Positions 33,118-46,014 of a stretch of 64,000 nucleotides of DNA are shown here, one piece after another. Below the pieces are notes generated by a model. That model was not told where the DNA came from, ran no database searches, and saw nothing but the letters and a program-made list of their open reading frames with translations. A program made the translations under genes and the position numbers. Location: assembly GCA_032173965.1 (NCBI GenBank), contig CM063284.1:115604410-115668409 (forward strand). Direction: 5' to 3'. The first letter of the stretch is position 1. Each line of letters starts with the position of its first letter. The stretch comes from Sitta carolinensis (lineage: Eukaryota; Chordata; Aves; Passeriformes; Sittidae).

Positions 33118-35438
33118 AAATATGGTATTTTCTGATAGTTTTTTGATTTTACAGAATTCAATTAAATGGAAGGTTTTCAACTTTCTAGCCAATAAATCCA
33201 TTGTCAAAATTTTGGTTGCATTTGCCATCTCATAAGCTTGTAACCATGATAAGCTTAAGGAAAGGAGTTGCAAAGCATTGAAGCGATTTCCACAGTATGC
33301 AAAACCAATTTCAGCTCTCCTTTCTACTCATGAAAGTTAATGGCTTTTCATGGGAGGTAAATGAGGACAAATTTGGCTATCTTGGCTTAAGAAATACCTT
33401 GTTTTCATGGCTATCTGCACTAAATTTAATCCAACTACAACAAATGAATCTCTTCACAAAGTTGAATAAATGTGTGCTAAGCTAATATGTCATGTGAAAA
33501 GTCACCCTGTTCTGTGCAGTATCAGTCAAATAGTATTTGAACTTTATATGAAGGCATAGAAAATTATATTAAAATCTTCTCAAAAATAGTAGATGAAAGT
33601 GTATTTTTAGCTGCATGTCTATTTTTACATGATAAACAAAATCACAGGATCTCAAATTTGATTTTGCAAGCTTGCTGCCAGAGAAGCAAAGAGAAATGAG
33701 GAAAAGCTCAAGAAACTGTCCTTTCAATATCACACACTGTCATATAAGTTTTTGGCTATTACATTTCTTAGTCTCTTATGCTTCGTATACATGTGGTGGA
33801 ACCACATAGCACAAATCCTAATTTTTTATTAGGCTTGGTAAAAAAATCATAATTTTAATTGCATGTGGAGGTTTGATTATGGCTGTAAGTATGTAGCTCA
33901 GAAACTGCCCTCTCCTTATGTTTCTGTTTTTGAAATCATCATTTGTTCATGCAGCATAGAGTTTATTTTACTTCTGTACATTTCTAAAGGGTTTTAAAAA
34001 CATTGCAAACTTAGTCTGTAAATATTTCAATCAAAAATCTAGCATTCAATGAGAGAGGGACTTTCAGGAGGACACAGGGAAACTCAGTAGGTGTGCCAGG
34101 CGGAGGGGTGAGTGCGCTGACTGAATGGCATGGGCACTGCTGGCTTGCCTCTTTGTGACTTCATACAACCTCATGATCCCTATTCAAGCAATTTGGATAC
34201 CATCTCTAGCTGAATAAAATGGGATAAAATGCAGAAATTACTGTGACTCAACCAGACACATTCCTGGAAGCTCCTAGGAAGACTCCCCATGTCCACTCAC
34301 TGCACTGCCTATGCCTTTTAGCCCTGATCAGCCATTAGCTACCTAACAGGGCTGAACCATAGCTCTGCTGCATTCAGTTCTGTCTTCTTTCTTATAATTA
34401 TGTACACACAGATACACTAAGATGTATGGATCTGACAGATCTATAGCCTAACTCTTCATTGAAAACAGTTTTAGGTATAGACCCTCCTATTTGGACAATG
34501 TGCAAATGAAAAGATGAACTTTCCTTTCACAGAGCCTACTAATTTTCAAAAATTCACAAGCTATATTTTTAATCATAAAAATTAAAAAAAGCATTGAATT
34601 ACAGACTACAGACAAATTATTAGTACATGAGTAGTAAAGGCTGAGTTGAATACAAAGAAAAAAAAATGTAGTGCAGCCAGTACTTGCATTACTAAGGTAA
34701 TGCAACTTGTCATAGTTCCCTTAATATCAGTGGAGTTCTTCTGACTTACAGGAACTGTAGTCCATTAAAATTTAAAAATAAATCTACAAGTGCCTACTAA
34801 ATTTGACCTTTGTACTTTGAAATATAAAGCAGGCTTTTTATCCACAGGTCTGTGCAGTCCTTGGTTAAAGTCCACTGGAACTAAGACATATTAATTTTGG
34901 CCAAGGAAAGTGCTAATATTGTTCACTGAAAGAAACAGAAACATGTTGTGAATTCAGAAGAAAAATTAATAGAATTAAAAAAAATAAAATAAAGAAGCCT
35001 GTGGAGTTCAAATGAGGCACCACCCTAAATTCTTTCACCCCAAATTAATAGCTGTGTGCATGAAAATCTGCTAAAGAAATCAGACTTAATTTATCTGGCT
35101 TCTCTTAACACTTAAGTGTGGTAAAAGGAGCAAAGACTATCTTTCCCCTTGTTGGTAACTGCTCATGCTCCTCTTAATCTCTCAATTCCAGTCCTGAATA
35201 ACATGTGAAATTTTGGAAAGACAGTCTCTAACAAAGAACTGCAGTTATAGTTGTGTGCATTGCTGGTGCACTACCTCAGTGATGACTATCCTCTCTCCAA
35301 AGGAAGCCCTTGCAGCCTCTGTGCCTGTCGAGAATCCCTGTGCCCTACAGCCCCTTGGACAAGCTGCTTGGGAGGCTGTGGGGTGCCAGAGGAGACCATG
35401 GTGGAGGGCAGAGAGACACAAAGCCTCTCCAAAGATTA
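33118..35438. other. Intergenic, no gene seen
   Basis: AT-rich sequence between the SINE and the next CR1. No repeat or exon recognised. Confidence 0.6.
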
Positions 35439-35615
35439 TGGAATCATAGAATCATCTAGGTTGGAGCACACTTTTCAGACTGAGTGCTACCATGTGACCT
35501 ACTACTGCCAAGCCCACCACCATGAAACCATGCCCTTGAGCATCCTACCTTGAGTGTCCTGCCTATCCACAAGTCTTCTAAATAACTCCAGGGATGGAAA
35601 CTCAAGTATGTCCTA
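35439..35615 (-). mobile_element. CR1 LINE 3' fragment
   Basis: The plus strand has ATGGAATCATAGAATCATCT, then AGGTTGGAGCACACTTTTCA, CTGCCAAGCCCACCACCATG and TAACTCCAGGGATGGAAACT. This is the inverted 3' end of a CR1 of a subfamily different from the copies at 20.8 and 40.3 kb, to judge by the tail (ATAGAATCATCTAGG). Short and 5'-truncated. Confidence 0.88.
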
Positions 35616-38600
35616 GCCAACGTTGTACAGACAAAAAGAACTGACTTCCCAGACCATTAATCACAGATTGAGCATGTCTATGAGACCAAGTAGAGCCCCA
35701 AAATTCAGAGCTGAAAATAGGTGTGGCTTTCCGATTATCATGGGATAAACTTGACAAAATGGAAGTTTTGACTTTCAGTCACCAGTGGAAATCAGGAATA
35801 ATTAGATCAAAATTAATGGCCTCATTTGGAAAACTGACCAGAGGATGTTCTCACCCAAATAAACGTGCACACCTGAATGCTGCACTCTTGAACCACTGAA
35901 AGCCAGGGCAGTGTGTGGCACACACTTACCCAGTTACATAGCAGGAGTCATGGAGAAACTCACAGTCTGCTGAGCCAGAAATCTGCATAACTCAGTAGCC
36001 TGCTGGCATGATTTTGTCCTGTGCCAACTGGCATGCTCTTCCATAAGGTCAGAGTTAGATTTGGGGGTTGGGGTCATTAAAAACCATTCCCAAAAGGGCA
36101 GTGTCAACAAGAGTGACCCAACTTGGCTCCCTCCACCCTCACCCTCCTCCCTCCACAGTTCTCCCAAACTGTGAAAGCAGCTTTTTACCTCAAACATATC
36201 AGCATATCAAACCCAAATTGTACAACCCTAATTTTATTTTTGGGCAGCAAAAGCACTGTTTTGGTAAGCTGCAGTGCCCTCTGTATAACAGTAAACAGTG
36301 TGAGCACCCCCAAATACGATGATAATCGTATGTTAGAGCCTCAGAGGTACCACACTGGCCTGAAGGAGACCTGAAGGACAGGACATACCTGGTGTACACA
36401 GGACCAGGCCAGGCCACCTCACTTCAGAGCTAGAGAATGGTCCCTGTACAGGTGTTGTTTGGCAGTTCAGCCACAATCACAACCACTACAGTATCAAGGA
36501 CAAGTAATGGATGTGGGTGTTGCCAAGTAACATTTCTCTGAACTGAAATGCCACCTGACAGCATACAGCAGGTACAGACATCGGAAAGGCCTTTATCCTA
36601 CACATGGTTTAGGCAACCACATAAACAAATTAACATAAAGACATAAAAATAAGCCATGATATCAAAGTATAAATCTGGCATGCACTTTTCATTACAGTAA
36701 TTATTTTTAAAAATCCCTTTTAAAATAAAGTCCTAAATATTTAACAAGCATGTCTCATTGATATGCTGTATTATGCTTAGCAGACTAGAACTGAACAATA
36801 ATAAAACTCCATGTTTTATTGGCCAGAATGCATAATGCAAACTTTTCCATCTAGAGAGGTTCCTTTTTTCTCACTGGGATGAAGCAAGAATATGAATAAT
36901 AAACTAGGTGATATCTCTAAGAGACCAGTGTTCTTTCTTTCTTGTGTAAGTTAGAAAGGCAAAAAAAAACCACAGGAAAAACGTCTTCTAACTGAGAGAT
37001 GTTGTTTTTTGAAAACATTTAGGTAGGAGGCCATTTAAATCCAGGTAGTCATTACTCAGCTATGCTTACACAATTCTTATTGTCTTAAATGCATATTTAG
37101 TGCTGATCTGTGCACTACAACTTCTAAATATTCATGTTCAGTTATTGAGAGTAAATATTCTTGAGACAGAAAGCTCAAGGCCCACTATAGAAAATCCACT
37201 TCAAGCATAGCTGGAAAAGCATTACAAATCCTGGGCCTGGAGAGATAGAAAACATCCCAGCAATGAGAAACAAATATTCAGAACTTGAAGGCCTTGAAAT
37301 TAGTTTCCATTGTGATGGACATTCTAGTCTAAAAGGTTCAGATTTTCTTAGGAATTTGGAATCAATCTGACTATGGGCCTGATCCTCATGGTACAATTTA
37401 GATGAAATGGTTTTGACATCAATACAGAGTGAAAGTCACATTTTGTCAGTGTAAGATCTGAAGCAGAGTCTCTAAATGTGTTAGACAACTGGTTTAGGCA
37501 ATAATTTAGATACTCCTTGCATGTATATGTGTAAATGTGCTTAGAAAATGTTGAAATTCTGTTTGACATTTTGTTTAAGATCCTCTGCCACATTGCACAA
37601 AAACTTTCTTAGGACTGCTGTCTGCTGTCTCCATCTGCAACCTGCAAACAGCATGGAATATACATGGAAAAGTGCATAGGGAAAATAAGTTTCCTAATAC
37701 CCTTTCTCCTCTCAGGGATAGATAAATAGGTCAATTTAAAAAATATTAGCTCCTAAAGTTAGGCACCTGAGTCGTTTAATTTTAAGATTCTTAGTCCTGG
37801 TTCCCCCAGTGAATTTGAGAAGAATCAGTGATACCGTCTAAGGATTAGGTGACTGGTCCTTTATTCACTGGATTTTAAAAAAAATGTAGACATGCTTCTC
37901 CACTGCAAGATGGCTCATTGTTTTGCAGATTAAGCATTCATAGCAGATTGTGCATTCCTAGCAGATTGCATTTGGCCTTCAGTTATTGATTACAAAAACT
38001 TGAAAGCAAGTGAGTTTACATATATAGGTTTAGCTAAAATAACACCAAAAAAATCTTTCTTAATCCTGTATAAGGCAGTAAATGTTAACTTAAAAAATTT
38101 CCATTTGCCATATGGTCTTCAGGTGATTTGATGTAATTCAAAACAGGCATTCAGTAGCCTAATGGTTTTACTGTACCACAGATGTGTCATTCCCTTGAAA
38201 TATATTTTTAGTTTGCTTCTCAGGCCTTGATTCTGCTGGCATTAGGAGCCAAATTACAGAAGCAAAACAAATTCCAAATTCAGTCCACAAGGCTACATTA
38301 TCAAAACCTTTTCCACTGGAAAAAAACTTTTCATGTCAGGCTTGAAATACCTAAATCATATTTCTTTTCATTACCCAACACAGGATATGAGGATATGATG
38401 TAGAAGAGCTAGAAGCTACTCAGGAAAAGCTCTTCCCTGTTTTGTCCAAGTAATTTCAGAGAACTGTGATTTGTGTCTGAGCTTGGGCTCACAGGGTCGC
38501 AGTTTTAACATGATTATGCACATGCATGACTAGAACCCATACTTGAGTGCACATAGTGCAGATTTTAAGTCACTGGTTCCAAACACATCTTAGTTTGTTT

Positions 38601-40314
38601 TGTTGCTGTGTCTAAAGCAGTAATGATAGCTCTGTGAGAGGCTTTAGAGAAGAAGGATTTTTTTTTCCTTTGCTGCTATGATTTCTCACTATATGACAGA
38701 AGTATTAGAAACATTTAAGCTCAGATGGGAAAATTCTTAAACCGAATGACTATGTATTCATGGACTGATGATACCTGCAAAATATGTGCATGAAACCTTG
38801 GGTGAGCAAGTCCAGTTCACTTTGTTCTCATTCAACCGTATGGATCAAAGGTTAGTGTAACAGACATCACAGAGGGCAATCCCTAAGAAATCATGTCTTT
38901 TCATTCAGTTGCTTTCCTCAGCATTATATCTATTACATCTAGGATATACATCAGGCAATTTTGTTTTAAATGACTGGGATTGCTTCAAATGACTGGAAAG
39001 ATGACAGAGTCACCAGTTCTTTAAAAGATTTTCAGATTCCTTCTCAAAAAGCTTCCAGAACCAACATTAGCGAAGTGGAACTTTGCACACACATCTCACC
39101 AGGGGCAGCAGTATATACTTAAGCAACTGAAATGAAACTGAGCACTGTTTCTAACCTTTCATTAATGAGATCACAGTTGCTAGTTCAAAGCAGGTGAAAC
39201 AATAAATATGTAGTTTGAGCAGAGAAAGTTAAACGATATATGGAACAACTTATTACATAAAAAGCAAAAAATTATATCACAAGCATGTTGCATCTTACCA
39301 AGCTCTTGTTGGTGTTCCAAGAAAATTAATAACTGACTTACCATAAAACACTATTCTTTTATTACTTTCTTGAAGCTTTCATCAAAAATAGATATCTTGA
39401 GTGCATTGGATATTTCTGGTTCTTTTGAGGATTTGCTGTAACGTTAAGCTCCACGATGCAGTTGTGTTAACACCTTCCTGCTGCTAAACCAAATTTCACC
39501 TTCAGACACAGGGGGACTGAATTTTTAGACAGGGATAATCCAGGACTCAGCAGCAGTGGATTTTGGAAAAGTGAGTGAAATATAACCCAAGCTGGGCTGA
39601 CTCGGTTGGCAGGCTGAAGCTGAAACAGCTTAACAGGAAATGAGTCTTTAAAGATCCTGTGTGTTGATACTTCAGGAGCATGTTACTTTTTCTGAAACTT
39701 CCAAGGGGCTTTATGAGGACTAGAAAATGCTGTTTCATAGCCGCGGAGTAACGGATTTTTTCCTTACAAATAAGGGATGTCCCTCTCAATAAATTCTGTC
39801 TCATCAGCTGCTTTGACAGGAATAATCATTGGACCTATTAAAATGTCTGCAGATTCATCTTTCTTCAAGAGTACATAGAAATTAGAGTTGAATGTTTGCT
39901 CATGTATTACAAGTCACAGACGCTACTGTGCTATGCATTGTATAAGATTGCTAGATCAATAGGCAAGCAGATAAACATGGAAATGTTCTCAAATTCGATG
40001 CCGTCAGAATGTGTATGACATCATGTAGATGTAGTTCAACCTCTCCTGAAGCTGCAGTCTGGGTAAGGGATTGCTTGTATGAGGCTCGACTATTAGAGCT
40101 GCAGGTTGTTCACTAGATAAGAGCAATTCCTGAAGGACACAAGGAAGGTGAAATCAGAATTTGGGTATTTCTATAACTATTGCAGATGAGGATAGAATTT
40201 TGTTCAGTTACTGGTATCTTAGCTCTAATTGCAGGAATAAACTGCTATGGTGGTCCTTTGGCATGGGAGTGTAACTTTTCCATTCAGCTCTTAGAACAGT
40301 TCATTGTGTTCATA
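35616..40314. other. Intergenic, no gene seen
   Basis: No gene or known element recognised. A small imperfect duplication (about CATAGCAGATTGTGCATTC) lies near 37939-37975. Confidence 0.6.
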
Positions 40315-40408
40315 CACAGAATCACAGAATCACAGAATCACAGAATAAGCTGAGTTGAAAGGTGCCCACAAGGATCATCAAGTCCAACTCCTGGCCCTGC
40401 ACTGGACC
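40315..40408 (-). mobile_element. Short CR1 3' end with repeated tail
   Basis: Several tandem units of CACAGAATCA (reverse of the CR1 tail) are followed by AATAAGCTGAGTTGAAAGGT, GCCCACAAGGATCATCAAGT and CCAACTCCTGGCCCTGCAC. Only about 60 bases of body remain, so this is a very strongly 5'-truncated insertion. The body is closely similar to the tail of the SINE at 33.0 kb, so the two share a CR1 source family. A TA/CA-rich stretch adjoins at 40409-40445. Confidence 0.9.
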
Positions 40409-40445
40409 ATATATATACACATATGTACATATACACCATACATAG

Positions 40446-43017
40446 CAATTTGTTCTGTGTCAGCCTCTGCTTGGCAAAAAAGTCTAAGCAGAAACTCCAA
40501 CTACCAATTTTATTTTGTGTACCTTGTTTGTGCATAAATCATTCTTGCATTTAGTTAGTTTTTGAACTAACAGATTGTCATTTGGCTTGAAAGGATCTTT
40601 GGCTATGCCTATATTAGCAAACATGCAGATGAATCCAGGAGTGGCTCTGCAGACATTTTAATTATATACATTTCAGAAAGGGCTGAATGCCTGTCAGTGA
40701 CTGAAATGCACTAGGTGTGCTGTGGGATGGTTTCTTTGGGTTTTGTTGTTGTTTTGGTTCTTTTTAATAAATTCTAGAAGTATCCACAGTTTTCAGTGTC
40801 TAACCATTTTCCTTTGGACATTTGATGGGTGGATCTCAAGGAGCTTTGTAAATCTTTGCAGATTCAGAGTGGTTGAAATAAGTGCTGTTATCACATTACA
40901 GCCAGGAAAAGCAACATACTGAAGTATTGCATAACTTACCAACATAGAAAGTCTTTGTTTGGACCAGGTGTATATGCCATGTCTGTTGACTTCCAGCTAA
41001 TTTTTAAACTTCTCTTCAGTAGTTTACAGCTTCTTTCGGAGCAACAAGCCATTACAGAGTTGTATTTCAGCTTGTGCAAAACAGTGCTGCTTATCACCTA
41101 ATGAACAAAATGGGCAAGAAATACCTAGGCTGTATATCAGATTTGTTCTTTGTGATAACATGATGTGAAAGCAAATGCCAAACACAGCCAAAATAGAATG
41201 GTATTTCAGTCAAACAACATTTATTTTGTGTACTCTGAATATCTATGCAATGTGCAGGGTTATATAAATCAGGTATGCAACTTGAAAGCAAAGGTATTCA
41301 CTAGCAAAATGTAGCAACTGTCATATTTAAAATAAATGAATAAAAAAGAACCAGACTGGGCAATAAAATAGCACATATTTTCAATCTCATAAACAGCAGT
41401 GACATACCTCTGATTTGCACTTTTTTATAAAGAAAAAAAAAACCAAAAAAACAAAACCCTTTTAAATCTTGTAGTTGTTAAAACTATACATGCACTAACT
41501 TTTTGTCTTCTGCCAAAACCCTGCCCTCTATTAGATCAATAACATTTCCTTTGAAAAGTATCTGGCTTCTGAGACTACAATGTCCATCAATGAAATTCCT
41601 GGTTGTGAAAAAGCGACAAGGAGGTGATATAGCAGATAAGGTTACTGACATATCTTCAAATAGGATTTCCTCTGTGGCAATTCTGAATAGTCAATTTTGA
41701 ACATTTATAAAGATTTTCACAAATAGACAGTGAGACTTTATTATCTTCAAGTGGTGGGAATATAGAGTATTCTAGAGTAAAATAGATGGCTACCCCCATT
41801 CGATCTATCATTCTGCCTACACGTGTTCATTTTCTGATTGTAAAAGTTTAAAAAAAAGTTCTGCACAACAAAACCAAAATACACCTGGCCAGTTTTGAAA
41901 TGTTGATTTCCTAAACATATTCCTTCCTGACTTATATAAGTAATGTGTTTATATCAAAAGCATGATGTTTCATTACACTTAATTATCTTAGCATAATTAT
42001 AAATGCTAATGGTCACATAATTATCTAGATCTTTTTAAAATCCAATCACTCAACTCACTATTTCACTTGAAAAGTCTCTTGGGGCTGTAAATCCCATGCT
42101 TTGCATGAAATAATATTTCCTTAGATTTGTTCTTCATTTAACTGCCATTAATTACATCATATAACATCTTCTCATATTTTGGAATAGAGAAAGACTGGGT
42201 GCTTGTCAGAGTTTCATTAAAAACACTATATTTCAGTGCTTGTTTTATAAGTTAAAACCATAAAAGAATACATCAAAACCTAGCGAATAAGATAACGACA
42301 ATCACAAAAAATAACAAACTTTATGAGCTCTGTTACAACCACTACCCTAAATCATCATACAAGCATTCCTATTCAATAATAATATGTCAGGTCTGCAATC
42401 AGCCCAAAGTTGAAGTGTTTAGGTGAATACTTAAGAGATTAGCCCAGACTTTTGGACAGTATGACAAGTGTGTTCTGAAAAAGGCACTGTAGAGAGGTCC
42501 TGCATAGTCTGAAACTGTCAGGTGGTCTCACAGATCCCAGACCATCATAATAACAAATTGATAGCAAGGACATTTTTACTCACTCTTTCATTTTAGTGTC
42601 TCAGTTCTGGACAGTCCTCCTCTTGCACCATTGCAGAAAACACTGTTGCCCATCCTTCCCTCCCGTGGCTCCTTGACACCCCTGCTGTCACCACTTAAAT
42701 CCGCTTCATTCCCACAGATTCTTGAAATCATTAAATTTTTTCACTTCAGAAATCCAACCCTTACCATAAAGTCCACTATAGTGTCTCTTTTCTTTAGCTA
42801 GCAGTACAGGGACCTGCATCAAGCAGAGCAGGGAACTCTACATGCTGTCCTGTGATCAGTCATTGTTTCTGCAGCCTGTGAATGCCATCCCTGCTCTCCT
42901 CTCACTCATGATAACCACCTTACCTCACCTCCTCTTTCCTGCATTCATACATGTCAGCAAGCAGACTCCTTGCCATCTCATCCTTCAGTGAAGCAGGAGT
43001 CTCAGAAAGCATTTCTG
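40446..43017. other. Intergenic, no gene seen
   Basis: AT-rich sequence without recognised repeats apart from short A-rich tracts (for example 41431-41457). Confidence 0.6.
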
Positions 43018-43120
43018 GAGACTGTCTAGGCCAAACACCCATGCTCAAATAGTGTCGACTAGAACAGGCTGCCCAAGATCATGCCCAGATGGGTTTTCAA
43101 TATCTTCTCTCTGCTCTGCT
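43018..43120 (-). mobile_element. Degenerate CR1 3' fragment
   Basis: The plus strand resembles the CR1 3' region: GTCTAGGCCAAACACCCATG, CTCAAATAGTGTCGACTAGA, ACAGGCTGCCCAAGATCATG, CCCAGATGGGTTTTCAATAT. Both ends are eroded and the tail is missing; it is an old copy in minus orientation. Limits are approximate. Confidence 0.7.
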
Positions 43121-43200
43121 CTCCTATCTTCTGGAAAGAGAGATCCCCTTCATAAGTTGTTAGTCCATGAGGCATCTAGATCCAACAATGCAACAGACAA

Positions 43201-43262
43201 AATATACTATAATATAATATATATTATTATTAATATATATATAATAAACTATAATATACATA
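43201..43262. repeat. AT-rich low-complexity / (TA)n-like repeat
   Basis: Almost pure A and T with irregular TATAATA and TATTAT units, beginning about 80 bp after the degenerate CR1. Confidence 0.9.
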
Positions 43263-43427
43263 GATTTCATTTACGATGGTTTATTGTTGTTTTTAATATG
43301 ACAAAATGTTTGCAAATGGCTGTGCAATCCATGGTGTCAGCTGTAGATCTTGAAGCTTCTGTTTGAAGAATTTGCTGATTTTTTCCTTTGTTTTCATGTA
43401 AAGTTGTAACAGAGGAATAAGGATGAC

Positions 43428-43510
43428 ATATGTATGTGTATATGTGTTTATATATGTATACACATATCCATATCCATACTCACATATATATACACACATA
43501 TATGAATATA
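43428..43510. repeat. Degenerate TA/TG/CA repeat with inverted symmetry
   Basis: The left half is TG/TA-rich (ATATGTATGTGTATATGTG) and the right half CA/TA-rich (CACATATATATACACACATA). The tract is therefore partly self-complementary across its centre near 43465, and much of it is alternating purine-pyrimidine. Confidence 0.85.
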
Positions 43511-45823
43511 AAAAGGTTTTCTTTATGTACATGAGAAAAGTATTTTCAAAACCAATTTTACTGCTTTCCCCCTTCCATCAGAAAAAAATTAAAATTTTTC
43601 CCCTGTATACAAAAGCACAGAAAACCCCACAAATATCTGCCCAAGCAGCAAATGTTGAACCAGATAAACTTTGAAATAAATTTCATTGCTGTGCTTTGAA
43701 TAGCACAAAGAAGAAAAATAACCTTTCTTCTCCTAATGTCAAGCAGATTGCATAAGATGTATGTAAGCTAAAAATGCAGAATATGTGATTAAAATTGGAC
43801 TAAACAAAATCATATAAACAACATGAGAAGAGCTATCAAACATGTCATTGATACAATGTCATTTTTGTCACACAAACGTGTATTTGCTCTTGGATTTCTA
43901 TATTCTGTGGGTTGATCACTACAAATGGTGATAACCTTAATGCCTTCTCTACCATGAGCAAATCTTTGACATTAATGGTGTCATCATGTATTGACTGTGA
44001 CCTCTTCCCAGAGACAACTTGGTACTGAGTTGAAAGTTATTTTGAAGAGTTTTACTGAAGATCATTTTCAGTTCTGAAGAAGCACTCAGCTTTATTCAGA
44101 ACTTAGGTCACTGAAGCTAATTCTGATTAAGAAATATCTAGTCCGAATGCAAAAACTGCTTTCAGATTTATATTCTTTCATATATACTTACCTCTCGCAT
44201 AGCTGCACTGGCTCCACTTTTGTTTATTAAGTTGAACATAAGATACTTCGATTTGCTTTCATGACCTTCTTCAAATTCTCTTGATTTTTAGGCCAGCAAT
44301 AATGGATACAAATACTTTTTTATATTGCATATTTCCTCTTTATTATATTGTGCAATTGTGTGAATTTACAGTTTAAGGAAGCCAGAACTAACAGAACAGA
44401 ATAGAGAACTAAGTAATTTTCAAAAAAATTTTTAAAAGCTGATAGTAAGCAATAAGTGAATTATTATTTGCAAATGATTATGAATATTTATCCAGTAGTC
44501 TAGAAACCACATTTCTCAACTGAAAAAAAAGCCCAAATCAGTTAAACTTACTTAAAGAAAGGATTAAAATTGCCCCTCTATATTTTGTGAGAAAGGAGAT
44601 ATTGCTAGTAACAAATATTAACATAAACGTTGATTTCTGAAATGCTCACAAATTAAAGAATAACGTGATTCTTTCTGAAATTTATTAATGCAAAAATGTC
44701 AAGTTATGACAGTACTCATCATAAGTAAACAAAGGGAAACATTTCTATTTATATGTATGCATAGTATGAAGCGTAGAATGTATGAATGCCAAATATGTAC
44801 TCTCCAAATGTGACTGAAGAATATGTCCAAGAACAGCTGTGGAACAAGGTGGTTTCAAATCAGCAGTTTGGTCATCCCATATACACGAGTTTAAAAGAGT
44901 GGACAAAGGTAGGCGATGAACATGAATGCTGAAATTTAGTCAGCACTAGAAAAATTCCATTAGACACTTTAAACAGTTCCCAATGCATTTTAATAGGAAA
45001 GAGGTAACAGTCTAGGCAATTATTGACCTATTAGCCCCTTCCTGTTCAAATAATAAGCAGCTGATGTAGAATAAACAAACAGCTTTGTGCTATGATTCCC
45101 TTAAGGTGTTAATATGGTACTAATGAAGTCAACAGCAATTCACATGCACAGATGGAAAACAGATCCAGTCTGACCAGCCTGATAGGTTTTTTCAGGGAAT
45201 CTGGGTGATAAGTGTAGTGGTATTTGAATTTTAGAAGTTTTTGACAGAGTTCAGAGCAACCTTAGGGAGGAAAGCTGGAATGACAGAAAGTATTATGGCA
45301 TATATAACTGAATAGAAAATTTCCTAACTAGTCCTTGCAAATGTGGGTAACATGTTGGGCAGAGTTACTTCTTCCCACTGGAAGCAGATCTGGAACATTT
45401 CCTGTGTCATTACTGATTGGGTTTGCAGAAGTCAGGGACACTGACTGGGAAAAGGTGAGTGATGAAGAGAAAGGACTGAGCTGCTCATTGTAAACCAATT
45501 TTATTTTTCAGAAAGTCACATATAATGTCTCTCAAGTTAGCCCTCTCTGTGCAAATGAAATCACCAAGTAGTGAAGAAATAGGTCAGCTCAATAGAAGTG
45601 CTTATTGTATGGCAGTGGGCTGCAGCGCTGATGTGATCCTTGGACTGTAAACAGAGTGATCTTAAGAGCTGGAAAATATATTCCCTCTTCATTTGGCATG
45701 AATCCGACTGTTACTGCAATCCTATGTTAATGTTTTCTCTGCAGCCTGAGGAAAATGTTAGCAATTTGGAGAGCATTCAGGGAACAGTCATGATAGATAC
45801 AGAAGGACAAGTAAACATACCTT

Positions 45824-45842
45824 AGAGAGAGAGAGAGAGAGG
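45824..45842. repeat. (GA)n microsatellite
   Basis: Nine AG units followed by GG. Confidence 0.9.
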
Positions 45843-46000
45843 GAATGCAAGAGGTCTGTCTGTTTAGCTCAACAAGGAAAAGTTAGGGGATGCCTTTGGT
45901 CACAGTCTACAGCTGACCACAGGACGCAAATAGGTTAGAATAAAGGTTTCTTTGGTTTGGATGTAGGTGCATGAAAATATCCAGCTTTGAGAAGTTGAGG

Positions 46001-46014
46001 ACACACACACACAC
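46001..46014. repeat. (AC)7 microsatellite
   Basis: Seven perfect AC units. Confidence 0.9.
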
